A stretch of 64,000 bases of DNA from Streptomyces cyanogenus (lineage in GTDB: Bacteria > Actinomycetota > Actinomycetes > Streptomycetales > Streptomycetaceae): the NCBI RefSeq assembly GCF_017526105.1, contig NZ_CP071839.1:4766001-4830000 (forward strand). The letters run 5' to 3'. The notes under the pieces were generated by a model. It searched no databases and had not been told where the DNA came from. It saw only the letters and a program-made list of their open reading frames with translations. Positions 57,232 to 64,000 of the stretch are shown here, in pieces (positions within the stretch are counted from its first letter, which is position 1; each line of letters opens with the position of its first letter). The translations under genes were made by a program, and so were the position numbers.

Positions 57232-58218
57232 GTGTCCAAATCGCCGGTGAGAGCACGGGACAAGGGGGCTGGGCGGGTGGTTGCACGTCGCGATTCCGCT
57301 GTGGGCGAACAGAGCCCCGGGGGAAGTAATAAAAAAGGCAAATCAGCCAAAAAGGCACCTGTCGTCGTGAAGAAGGCCGCGGCCGTCGAGAAGTCCGCCG
57401 GGAAGGCCGCGCCCGTCAAGAAGATCGCCGTCAGGCCGCCGGCCGGCGAGTCCCCCACCGCGCTGGTCCGCCGCGCCCGCCGCGTCAACCGCGAGCTGGC
57501 CGAGGTCTACCCGTACGCCCACCCCGAACTGGACTTCGAGAACCCCTTCCAGCTCCTGGTCGCCACCGTGCTGTCGGCCCAGACCACCGACCTGCGCGTC
57601 AACCAGACCACCCCGGCGCTCTTCGCCAGGTACCCCACTCCCGAGGACCTCGCCGCCGCCAACCCGGAGGAGGTCGAGGAGATCCTGCGCCCCTGCGGCT
57701 TCTTCCGGGCCAAGACCAGGTCGGTCATAGGCCTCTCCAAGGCACTCGTCGAGAACTTCGGCGGCGAGGTGCCCGGAAAGCTGGAGGCGCTGGTCACGCT
57801 GCCCGGCGTCGGCCGCAAGACCGCCTTCGTCGTCCTCGGCAACGCCTTCGGCCGGCCCGGGATCACCGTGGACACCCACTTCCAGCGGCTGGTCCGGCGC
57901 TGGCAGTGGACCGACGAGACCGACCCCGACAAGATCGAGGCCGCCGTCGGCGCGCTCTTCCCGAAGAGCGACTGGACCGACCTGTCGCACCACGTGATCT
58001 GGCACGGCCGCCGCATCTGCCACGCCCGCAAACCCGCCTGCGGCGCCTGCCCCATCGCCCCGCTCTGCCCGGCCTACGGCGAGGGCGAGACCGACCCGGA
58101 GAAGGCCAGGAAGCTCCTGAAGTACGAGAAGGGCGGCTTCCCCGGACAGCGGCTCAAGCCCCCGCAGGCCTACCTCGACGCGGGCGGCAAACCGGCGCCG
58201 CCGCTGGGCGCCGCGTGA
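57232..58218 (+). CDS. nth: Endonuclease III
   Basis: The 328-residue protein starts at a GTG 6 nt after a -10-like TAGGCT, which supports a leaderless start. The first ~75 residues form an unusual Lys/Ala-rich basic extension with AT-rich codons (GSNKKGKSAKKAPVVVKKAA). The catalytic domain has LSAQTTDLRVN, the helix-hairpin-helix LVTLPGVGRKTAFVVLG with the active Lys, and the catalytic Asp in TVDTHFQRLV. The [4Fe-4S] loop is CHARKPACGACPIAPLC. It removes oxidised pyrimidines and nicks abasic sites. Confidence 0.96.
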   Translation: MSKSPVRARDKGAGRVVARRDSAVGEQSPGGSNKKGKSAKKAPVVVKKAAAVEKSAGKAAPVKKIAVRPPAGESPTALVRRARRVNRELAEVYPYAHPELDFENPFQLLVATVLSAQTTDLRVNQTTPALFARYPTPEDLAAANPEEVEEILRPCGFFRAKTRSVIGLSKALVENFGGEVPGKLEALVTLPGVGRKTAFVVLGNAFGRPGITVDTHFQRLVRRWQWTDETDPDKIEAAVGALFPKSDWTDLSHHVIWHGRRICHARKPACGACPIAPLCPAYGEGETDPEKARKLLKYEKGGFPGQRLKPPQAYLDAGGKPAPPLGAA

Positions 58219-58267
58219 CGGAACGATCTCGAGGACCTCGGGCGTTGGACAGGGCAGAGCGACGGGG

Positions 58268-58969
58268 GTGGCGATGACGAGGGCAAGCGACACACAGGGC
58301 GGTCCGGTGACGTTCAGCAGAGAAGGGCTGCCGGACTGGCTGGAGCCCGTCGTGCGCGCCGCCGAGACGGTCCAGCCGCTGCAGCTGAGCCGCTTCCTGC
58401 CGCCGGAGAACGGCTCGGGACGGCAGTCGGCCGTGCTGATCCTGTTCGGCGAGGGCGAGCGCGGCCCGGAGCTGCTGCTCATGGAGCGCGCGGGCTCGCT
58501 GCGCTCGCACGCCGGCCAGCCGTCCTTCCCGGGCGGCGCGCTGGACCCGGAGGACGGCGATCCGCAGGGCGAGGGGCCGCTGCGGGCCGCGTTGCGCGAG
58601 GCGGAGGAGGAGACCGGGCTCGACCCGTCCGGCGTGCAGCTCTTCGGCGTGCTGCCCAGGCTGTACATCCCGGTCAGCGGCTTCGTCGTCACGCCCGTGC
58701 TCGGCTGGTGGCGCAAGCCCAGCCCGGTCGGCGTCGTCGACCCGAACGAGACGGCGCGGGTCTTCACCGTGCCCGTGGCGGATCTCACGGATCCCGCCAA
58801 CCGCGCCACCGCCGTCCACCCCAGAGGCCACAGCGGCCCGGCATTCCTGGTCGAATCGGCCCTGGTGTGGGGCTTCACGGCCGGAGTGATCGACCGCCTG
58901 TTGCACTACGCGGGCTGGGAGCGGCCCTGGGACCGCGGGAAGCAGGTCCCGCTCGACTGGCACGCATGA
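58268..58969 (+). CDS. NUDIX hydrolase, CoA pyrophosphatase-like
   Basis: The 233-residue protein has SAVLILFGEG, SHAGQPSFPGGALDPEDGDP and the box LRAALREAEEETGLDPSGVQ, followed by LPRLYIPVSGFVVTPVLGWW. The SHxGQxxFPGG pattern is the mark of CoA-type NUDIX enzymes (NudL/NUDT7 group), which cut CoA into phosphopantetheine and 3',5'-ADP. It lies 50 bp after nth and is probably in the same transcript, with the protease gene following. Confidence 0.92.
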   Translation: MAMTRASDTQGGPVTFSREGLPDWLEPVVRAAETVQPLQLSRFLPPENGSGRQSAVLILFGEGERGPELLLMERAGSLRSHAGQPSFPGGALDPEDGDPQGEGPLRAALREAEEETGLDPSGVQLFGVLPRLYIPVSGFVVTPVLGWWRKPSPVGVVDPNETARVFTVPVADLTDPANRATAVHPRGHSGPAFLVESALVWGFTAGVIDRLLHYAGWERPWDRGKQVPLDWHA

Positions 58970-58973
58970 CAGG

Positions 58974-60182
58974 GTGTCGTACGTGAACGTGCTGGACATC
59001 CTGTTGCTGCTCGCGGCCGTGTGGTTCGCGGTGGTGGGGTACCGCCAGGGCTTCGTCGTCGGCATCCTGTCGGTGATCGGGTTCCTGGGCGGCGGTCTCG
59101 TCGCCGTGTACACGCTGCCCGTCATCTGGGACGCCGTGACCGGTCAGGCGGAGGTCGGCACCACCGCCGCCGTCGTGGCCGTCGTCGTGGTCATCGTCTG
59201 CGCCTCCATCGGCCAGGCCCTGACCACCCACCTCGGCAACAAACTGCGCCGGTACATCACCTGGTCCCCGGCCCGCGCCCTGGACGCCACCGGGGGCGCG
59301 CTGGTCAACGTCGTCGCGATGCTCCTGGTCGCCTGGCTGATCGGCTCCGCCCTGGCCGGTACGACGCTGCCCACGCTCGGCAAGGAGGTCCGCGGCTCCA
59401 AGGTGCTCCTCGGCGTCTCCCGGGCGCTGCCCGCGCAGGCCGACACCTGGTTCGCGGACTTCTCCGCCGTCCTCGCGCAGAACGGCTTCCCGCAGGTCTT
59501 CAGCCCGTTCTCCAACGAGCCGATCAAGGACGTACAGCCGCCCGACCCGGCCCTCGCCAACAGCTCGGTGGCCTTCCGCGCCCAGCGCTCCATCGTCAAG
59601 GTCACCGGCACCGCCCAGAGCTGCGGCAAGGTCCTGGAGGGCACCGGCTTCGTCTTCGCCGACCGCCGGGTCATGACCAACGCGCACGTCGTCGGCGGCG
59701 TCGACGCCCCGCGGGTGCAGATCGGCGGAGAAGGCCGCAAGTACGACGCGAAGGTCGTGCTGTACGACTGGAAGCGCGACATCGCCGTACTCGACGTACC
59801 CGACCTGAAGGCCACCGCGCTGCGGTTCACCGGCCAGGACGCGGCCGGCGGCGACGGCGCGATCGTCGCGGGCTTCCCCGAGAACGGCTCGTACGACGTG
59901 CGCGCCGCGCGCGTGCGCGGGCGCATCACGGCCAACGGCCCGGACATCTACCACCGCGGCACAGTCCGCCGCGACGTCTACTCGCTGTACGCCACCGTCC
60001 GCCAGGGCAACTCCGGCGGGCCCCTGCTCACCCCGGACGGCAAGGTGTACGGCGTGGTGTTCGCCAAGTCCCTCGACGACGAGGACACCGGCTACGCCCT
60101 GACGGCGGACGAGATCCAGCCCGACGTGGAGCGGGGCCGTACGGCGAACGAGCAGGTGGGTACGGACAGCTGCGCCCTGTAG
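58974..60182 (+). CDS. MarP-like membrane serine protease with CvpA-type N-terminus
   Basis: The 402-residue protein starts with GTG TCG TAC. The first ~130 residues contain four membrane helices of the CvpA/colicin V type (VLDILLLLAAVWFAVVGYRQ, GTTAAVVAVVVVIVC, ALVNVVAMLLVAWLIG). The outside domain is a trypsin-like protease: TNAHVVGG with the His, DWKRDIAVLDV with the Asp and VRQGNSGGPLLT with the Ser. Related MarP supports acid and oxidative stress resistance in mycobacteria. Two Cys (QSCGKV and the C-terminal DSCAL) could form the regulatory disulfide. Confidence 0.94.
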   Translation: MSYVNVLDILLLLAAVWFAVVGYRQGFVVGILSVIGFLGGGLVAVYTLPVIWDAVTGQAEVGTTAAVVAVVVVIVCASIGQALTTHLGNKLRRYITWSPARALDATGGALVNVVAMLLVAWLIGSALAGTTLPTLGKEVRGSKVLLGVSRALPAQADTWFADFSAVLAQNGFPQVFSPFSNEPIKDVQPPDPALANSSVAFRAQRSIVKVTGTAQSCGKVLEGTGFVFADRRVMTNAHVVGGVDAPRVQIGGEGRKYDAKVVLYDWKRDIAVLDVPDLKATALRFTGQDAAGGDGAIVAGFPENGSYDVRAARVRGRITANGPDIYHRGTVRRDVYSLYATVRQGNSGGPLLTPDGKVYGVVFAKSLDDEDTGYALTADEIQPDVERGRTANEQVGTDSCAL

Positions 60183-60515
60183 GCGACGCGGCGGCGTTCA
60201 GCCCCGCGGGTGACGCAGGCGCACCGAGACCCAGCGGGCCCGGCGGCGCAGAATGCGCGGGATCCCCACCCTCGGGTCCGCTACCGCGAGTTGCGGGGTG
60301 CCTCGCTGAGGCGTGCTCAGGCCCGTGGCCGAGCGGCGGTTGCGGGGTGCGTCACTGTAGTCGTGCGTCCAGCCCATACCCCGACGTGTGCCCCCGCCCC
60401 AAGGTCGATAACCGCCCGCGCGCCCCCCAATTGGCCTATGCGGCGGGCATGTGGCCGTTCGGGGAACAAGTGTTCAGGAACCGGATACTCCGCGCACCGG
60501 ATCGTCACCGGACCG
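60183..60515. other. Convergent gap after the MarP-like gene
   Basis: No gene is supported. Two imperfect copies of GTTGCGGGGTGCCTC lie at about 60290-60308 and 60338-60356, and GGATCGTCACC/GGACCGTCACC repeats lie near 60497-60520. No strong terminator was seen. Confidence 0.35.
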
Positions 60516-61439
60516 TCACCGGTCGGGCTCGGGGTCCTTCAGCCAGTTGATCAGCTCGGTGGAGAACGCCACCGGGTCCTCCTCGTGCGGGAAGTGGCCC
60601 AGGCCGTCGAACAGCCGCCAGCGGTACGGCGCTTCGACGTACTCGCCCGAACCGGCCGCGCTGCGCGTGCGGGTCACCGGGTCCAGCGAGCCGTGCAGGT
60701 GCAGCGTCGGCACCCGCACGGGCCGCTTCATCCGGCGGTAGAACTGCACGCCGTCCGGGCGGGCCAGGGAGCGCACCAGCCAGCGGTACGGCTCGATCGC
60801 GCAGTGCGCGGTGGAGGGGATGCACATCGCCCGCCGGTACGTCTCCACGGCCGCGTCCTCCGGCAGCCGCGGCCCGGACCAGTCCCGGATCAGCCGGCCC
60901 GCCAGCGCGCCGTCGTCGGCGGTCAGTTGGCGCTCGGGGAGCCACGGCCGCTGGAACCCCCAGATGTAGGAGCTGGCGGCCGTCTGCCGGGCGTCACGCA
61001 GCATCGCCGCGCGCCAGCGCCGCGGATGGGGCATGGACACCACGGCCAGGCGCCGGACCAGCTTGGGCCGCATGGCCGCCGCCGTCCACGCCAGATAGCC
61101 ACCGAGGTCGTGGCCGACGAGCGCGGCGTCCGGCTCGCCGAGCGAGCGGATGACGCCGGTGACGTCCAGCGCGAGGTTGGCGGGGTCGTACCCGCGGGGT
61201 GTGCGGTCGCTGCCGCCGACGCCCCGCAGGTCCATCGCCACCGCCCGGTAGCCCGCGTCGGCGAGCGCGGTCAGCTGGTGCCGCCACGTCCACCAGAACT
61301 GCGGGAAGCCGTGCAGGAGCAGCACCAGGGGGCCGTCGCCGAGTTCGGCGATGTGGAAACGCGCGCCGTTCGCGGCGACGTCCCTGTGACTCCAGGGACC
61401 TTCGATCCGTACGGCCGAGGGGGCGGCGGGTTCCGTCAT
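60516..61439 (-). CDS. Alpha/beta hydrolase (epoxide hydrolase/dehalogenase-like)
   Basis: The 307-residue protein has HGFPQFWWTWRHQL (oxyanion region), AMDLRGVGGSDRTP, VGHDLGGYLAW with Asp as nucleophile, and the catalytic His in FDGLGHFPHEEDP. The Asp nucleophile and HGFP motif mark epoxide hydrolases and related enzymes. It begins inside the stop of the holin-like gene (ATGA), so the two are co-translated. The substrate is unknown. Confidence 0.92.
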   Translation of the reverse strand: MTEPAAPSAVRIEGPWSHRDVAANGARFHIAELGDGPLVLLLHGFPQFWWTWRHQLTALADAGYRAVAMDLRGVGGSDRTPRGYDPANLALDVTGVIRSLGEPDAALVGHDLGGYLAWTAAAMRPKLVRRLAVVSMPHPRRWRAAMLRDARQTAASSYIWGFQRPWLPERQLTADDGALAGRLIRDWSGPRLPEDAAVETYRRAMCIPSTAHCAIEPYRWLVRSLARPDGVQFYRRMKRPVRVPTLHLHGSLDPVTRTRSAAGSGEYVEAPYRWRLFDGLGHFPHEEDPVAFSTELINWLKDPEPDR

Positions 61440-61927
61440 GACGACGAGCGTGCCACAGCCTCGATGGCCGCGGGAGCCGGCTCCTCGGGCAGCTCCGGGC
61501 GCCGCGGGTGCGGCTTGGCGTTCTGCAGCACGCCCGCGGTCTGCTTCATCGAGGCGGCCACCTTCTGCGGGCCCTGGCTCTTCTTGGCCTTCTTGGCGAA
61601 CACCACGCCGACCAGCGCCAGGAGTCCGGCGACGAGCACGTTGGCCGCGAAGGACAGCAGGAAGCAGACGGCCAGGTTCCAGCCGCTCCAGGTCCGAATT
61701 CCGTACGCCAGGGCGAAGTTGAGCATCGGCAGGGAGAACAGCAGCACCGCGCCGGCGACGGAGAACGCCCCGCCGCTCGCCGCGCCGCGCTTCACGTCCT
61801 GCTTGAGCTGGGCCTTGGCCAGCGCGATCTCGTCGTGCACCAGCGCCGACAATTCGGTCGTCGCCGAGGCGAACAGCTGGCCGATGCTGCGTTCGGCGCC
61901 GACCGGGCTGCCGTCGGGTGCGCTCAT
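61436..61927 (-). CDS. Phage-holin-family (DUF1469-like) membrane protein
   Basis: The 163-residue protein (ATG at 61927) begins with a soluble segment (SIGQLFASATTELSALVHDE, IALAKAQLKQDVKRG), then two membrane helices (GAFSVAGAVLLFSLPMLNFA and NLAVCFLLSFAANVLVAGLL), then a basic tail. This is the chromosomal holin-superfamily form found widely in actinobacteria, not evidence of a prophage. It is co-translated with the hydrolase. Three direct copies of CGTACCGTCTTG-like sequence lie upstream (about 61947-61990). Confidence 0.85.
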   Translation of the reverse strand: MSAPDGSPVGAERSIGQLFASATTELSALVHDEIALAKAQLKQDVKRGAASGGAFSVAGAVLLFSLPMLNFALAYGIRTWSGWNLAVCFLLSFAANVLVAGLLALVGVVFAKKAKKSQGPQKVAASMKQTAGVLQNAKPHPRRPELPEEPAPAAIEAVARSSS

Positions 61928-61994
61928 CGCGTTCTCCCTCTGAGGTCTCTCGTACCGTCTTGCGTACCGTCTTGATTTGTACCGTCTCGTCAGA

Positions 61995-63431
61995 TCATGC
62001 CGGACGGTCGTCCTCATCGCCTGCCCCGCCCGGCACTTCCGCAAGACCGTGGCGCGCCTCGGCCGCCCGCTCGGCGGCCAGACGCCGGTGTTCGGCGGCC
62101 TTGCGCTCGTGGATCTCGGCCATGCGCAGGTGGTACGCCGGGTCGTCCTGCTCGTACACGTCCGGGATGCCGTCGTCGTCCTCGTCGCGTTCCTCGTCCT
62201 CGCACAGTCTGCGGTACTTGGCGTTGCGCAGCTTCAGCAGCACGGTGGCGCAGGCGGCCGCGATCAGCGAGCCGGCCAGGACGGCCGCCTTCACCTCGTC
62301 GGTCAGTACGGCGTCGCCCTCGAAGGCCAGCTCGCCGATGAGCAGCGAGACGGTGAACCCGATCCCGGCGAGGGAGGCCACCGCGAACAGGTCGGCCCAT
62401 TCCAGGTCCTCGCTCAGCTCCGCCCGGGTGAAGCGGGCGGTCAGCCAGGTGCCGCCGAAGATGCCGACGGTCTTGCCCACGACCAGGCCGAGGACGACGC
62501 CGAGCGTCTCGGGCTTGGTGAACACGTCCGCGAGCGCCCCGCCGGATATCGGCACACCGGCGCTGAACAGCGCGAACAGCGGTACGGCGAGCCCGGCCGA
62601 CAGGGGCCGCACCAGGTGTTCGATGTGCTCGCCCGGCGAGTGCTCCTCACCTTCCCGGGTGGTGCAGCGCAGCATCAGGCCCATCGCCACACCGGCGATG
62701 GTGGCGTGTACGCCGCTGTTGTACATCAGCGCCCAGACGACGACCCCGAGCGGCACGTACACGTACCAGCCGCGTACGCCCTTGCGCAGCAGCAGCCAGA
62801 AGACCACGAGGCCTGCGGCGGCCCCGCCGAGCGCGGCGAAGTTCAGCCGGTCGGTGAAGAACACCGCGATGATCAGGATCGCGAAGAGGTCGTCGACGAC
62901 CGCCAGGGTGAGCAGGAAGGCGCGCAGGGCGCTGGGCAGGGAGGTGCCGATGACCGCGAGGACGGCGAGCGCGAAGGCGATGTCGGTTGCGGTGGGCACG
63001 GCCCAGCCCTGCGTGGAGCCGCCCCCGGCGAGGGTGCTGACCGTGTAGACGAGCGCGGGTACGGCCATCCCGCACAGCGCGGCCACCACGGGCAGCACGG
63101 CCGCCTTGGCGTCGCGCAGGTCCCCGGCGACCAGCTCGCGTTTCAGCTCGATGCCGGCGACGAAGAAGAACACGGCGAGCAGGCCGTCGGCGGCCCAGTG
63201 GGTGATCGAGAGGTTCAGGCCGAGGGTGCCGGGGCCGAGGTGGAACTGGCTGACCGTCTCGTAGCTGTGGTGGAGGCCGGGGATGTTCGCCCAGAGCAGC
63301 GCGGCCACTGCGGCGAGGAGGAGCAGGACACCGCCGACGGTCTCGGTGCGCAGCGCGTCCGCGACGAAGGTCCGCTCGGGCAGGGACAGCCGGCCGAGGA
63401 CCTTGCGGGGGCTGGTGCTGGGGGCGGACAC
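61995..63431 (-). CDS. nhaA: Na+/H+ antiporter NhaA
   Basis: The 478-residue protein has twelve membrane helices with the NhaA signatures FFFVAGIELKRELVAGDL, AVPTATDIAFALAVLAVIG and LAVVDDLFAILIIAVFF, whose paired Asp residues carry the ions. ASLAGIGFTVSLLIGELAF marks a late helix. A ~75-residue charged C-terminal tail (DEERDEDDDGIPDVYEQDDP then HERKAAEHRRLAAERAA) is longer than in E. coli. It exports sodium in exchange for protons. A perfect 9-bp dyad overlaps its likely promoter. Confidence 0.95.
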   Translation of the reverse strand: MSAPSTSPRKVLGRLSLPERTFVADALRTETVGGVLLLLAAVAALLWANIPGLHHSYETVSQFHLGPGTLGLNLSITHWAADGLLAVFFFVAGIELKRELVAGDLRDAKAAVLPVVAALCGMAVPALVYTVSTLAGGGSTQGWAVPTATDIAFALAVLAVIGTSLPSALRAFLLTLAVVDDLFAILIIAVFFTDRLNFAALGGAAAGLVVFWLLLRKGVRGWYVYVPLGVVVWALMYNSGVHATIAGVAMGLMLRCTTREGEEHSPGEHIEHLVRPLSAGLAVPLFALFSAGVPISGGALADVFTKPETLGVVLGLVVGKTVGIFGGTWLTARFTRAELSEDLEWADLFAVASLAGIGFTVSLLIGELAFEGDAVLTDEVKAAVLAGSLIAAACATVLLKLRNAKYRRLCEDEERDEDDDGIPDVYEQDDPAYHLRMAEIHERKAAEHRRLAAERAAEARHGLAEVPGGAGDEDDRPA

Positions 63432-63505
63432 GGGGAGACCTCCGGGGGCAGGCGTGACTCACATGCCGACCAGACTTCCCGGCGCACCTGGCGTGCCGCG
63501 TCGTG

Positions 63506-63536
63506 CGGCACTTTGTTTAGTTTACCTAAAGTGCCG
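63506..63536. promoter_or_regulatory. Dyad overlapping the nhaA promoter
   Basis: CGGCACTTT and AAAGTGCCG flank an AT-rich 13-nt centre. Inside, TTTAG and CTAAA form a second dyad, and on the minus strand TAAACT could be the nhaA -10. The site is 75 bp from the start codon. Confidence 0.5.
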
Positions 63537-63620
63537 CTGCGCCGGGGCCGGTGATCTTCACCGTAGTCGCCCGGGAGGCACCCGGCACGTTCGCCGGCCG
63601 GGTGCCCCCCGGGGTGCCGC

Positions 63621-64000
63621 TCAGTCCTCGCTGGGTGCCGCGGGCAGCTTGGTCTGGATGAGATCCATGACCGTGGAGTCCGTCAGCGTGGTCACGTCAC
63701 CGAGCTGGCGGTTCTCGGCGACGTCCCGCAGCAGCCGGCGCATGATCTTGCCGGAGCGGGTCTTCGGCAGCTCCGCCACCGGCAGGATCCGCTTGGGCTT
63801 GGCGATCGGGCCGAGCGTGGCGCCGACGTGGTCGCGCAGCTCGCCGACGAGCGCCTCGGTCTCCGAAGCCGTCCCGCGCAGGATCACGAACGCGACGATG
63901 GCCTGGCCGGTGGTCTCGTCCGCGGCACCCACGACGGCGGCCTCGGCGACCGACGGGTGCGAGACGAGGGCCGACTCCACCTCGGTGGTGGAGATGTTGT
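63621..64000 (-). CDS. acsA: Acetyl-CoA synthetase, C-terminal end (5' truncated by window)
   Basis: About 126 C-terminal residues are visible from the window edge to the stop at 63621. NISTTEVESALVSHPSVAEA opens the small C-terminal domain of ANL enzymes, followed by TTGQAIVAFVIL, GPIAKPKRILPVAELPKTRS and GKIMRRLLRDVAEN, where the Lys in SGKIMRR is the conserved catalytic and acetylation-controlled residue. The GDVTTLTDSTVMDLIQ ending is typical of acetyl-CoA synthetase. It converts acetate, ATP and CoA to acetyl-CoA. Confidence 0.9.
   Translation of the reverse strand, partial: NISTTEVESALVSHPSVAEAAVVGAADETTGQAIVAFVILRGTASETEALVGELRDHVGATLGPIAKPKRILPVAELPKTRSGKIMRRLLRDVAENRQLGDVTTLTDSTVMDLIQTKLPAAPSED

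Noticed and set aside
61436..61927. Prophage from the holin-like gene
   Set aside because: This holin-superfamily form is a common chromosomal membrane protein in actinobacteria, and no other phage genes are near.
1..64000. CRISPR array, rRNA operon, biosynthetic gene cluster, complete insertion sequence
   Set aside because: No regularly spaced repeats, rRNA-like stretches, multi-gene biosynthetic cluster or transposase with terminal repeats was seen. The P450 stands alone. TTA codons were only spot-checked, so bldA dependence is not assessed.

Overview
The window is high-GC actinobacterial chromosome, almost certainly Streptomyces. Supporting signs are the strong G/C bias at third codon positions, frequent GTG/TTG starts, promoters that look leaderless, a WhiB-family regulator of the WblA type, SigE-family sigma factors, and a core gene order that I recall from other Streptomyces chromosomes: purA; recR; ask-asd; wblA beside paired ArsA-like ATPases; crp beside nth; nhaA beside the acetyl-CoA synthetase gene. 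Most of the window is housekeeping core. Two stretches look accessory.

Layout. 0-0.8 kb: end of a two-component system. 0.9-6.6 kb: intact polymorphic-toxin locus, a 1565-residue RHS protein with a CpnT/WXG100-like N-terminus and an HNH-like C-terminal tip, followed by two tandem paralogous candidate immunity genes. 6.7-9.5 kb: a cytochrome P450 and an APC permease. 9.6-12 kb: a degenerate diacylglycerol-kinase-like protein divergent from purA. 12.2-15.5 kb: small uncharacterised genes, a GntR regulator with a striking nested inverted repeat upstream, and a class III aminotransferase. 15.8-18.5 kb: a membrane Ser/Thr kinase and a SLATT-like protein. 18.7-22.9 kb: ybaB-recR-DUF5063, then ask-asd. 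23-25 kb: a SigE-family sigma factor with a coupled membrane protein. 25.4-35.3 kb: SURF1, methyltransferase, S9 peptidase, RCK-type ion-channel protein, a two-gene permease, NAD+ synthetase and a small membrane protein.

35.3-44.1 kb is a patchwork that I read as a decayed genomic island bounded on the right by tRNA-Pro(CGG). It holds a frameshifted dTDP-glucose 4,6-dehydratase remnant, an F420-type nitroreductase/hemerythrin fusion, a YcnI-like copper protein, a PAP2 phosphatase, a collapsed WXG100-RHS-toxin gene with a coupled immunity-like gene, a second sigma factor with its membrane partner, and a tyrosine recombinase lacking its N-terminal half.

44.2-64 kb returns to core: Pr6Pr membrane protein, metallophosphoesterase, YqeY-like protein, class A penicillin-binding protein, wblA, the ArsA-like pair, DUF4177/RidA/NUDIX/MBL genes, crp with a good Crp-type site, nth, a CoA-pyrophosphatase-like NUDIX gene, a MarP-like protease, an alpha/beta hydrolase coupled to a holin-like protein, nhaA, and the 3' end of the acetyl-CoA synthetase gene.

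The strongest candidates for new biology are the intact RHS toxin with duplicated immunity genes, its collapsed counterpart in the island, the GntR operator region, and the nitroreductase-hemerythrin fusion. No CRISPR array, rRNA gene or intact insertion sequence was seen.
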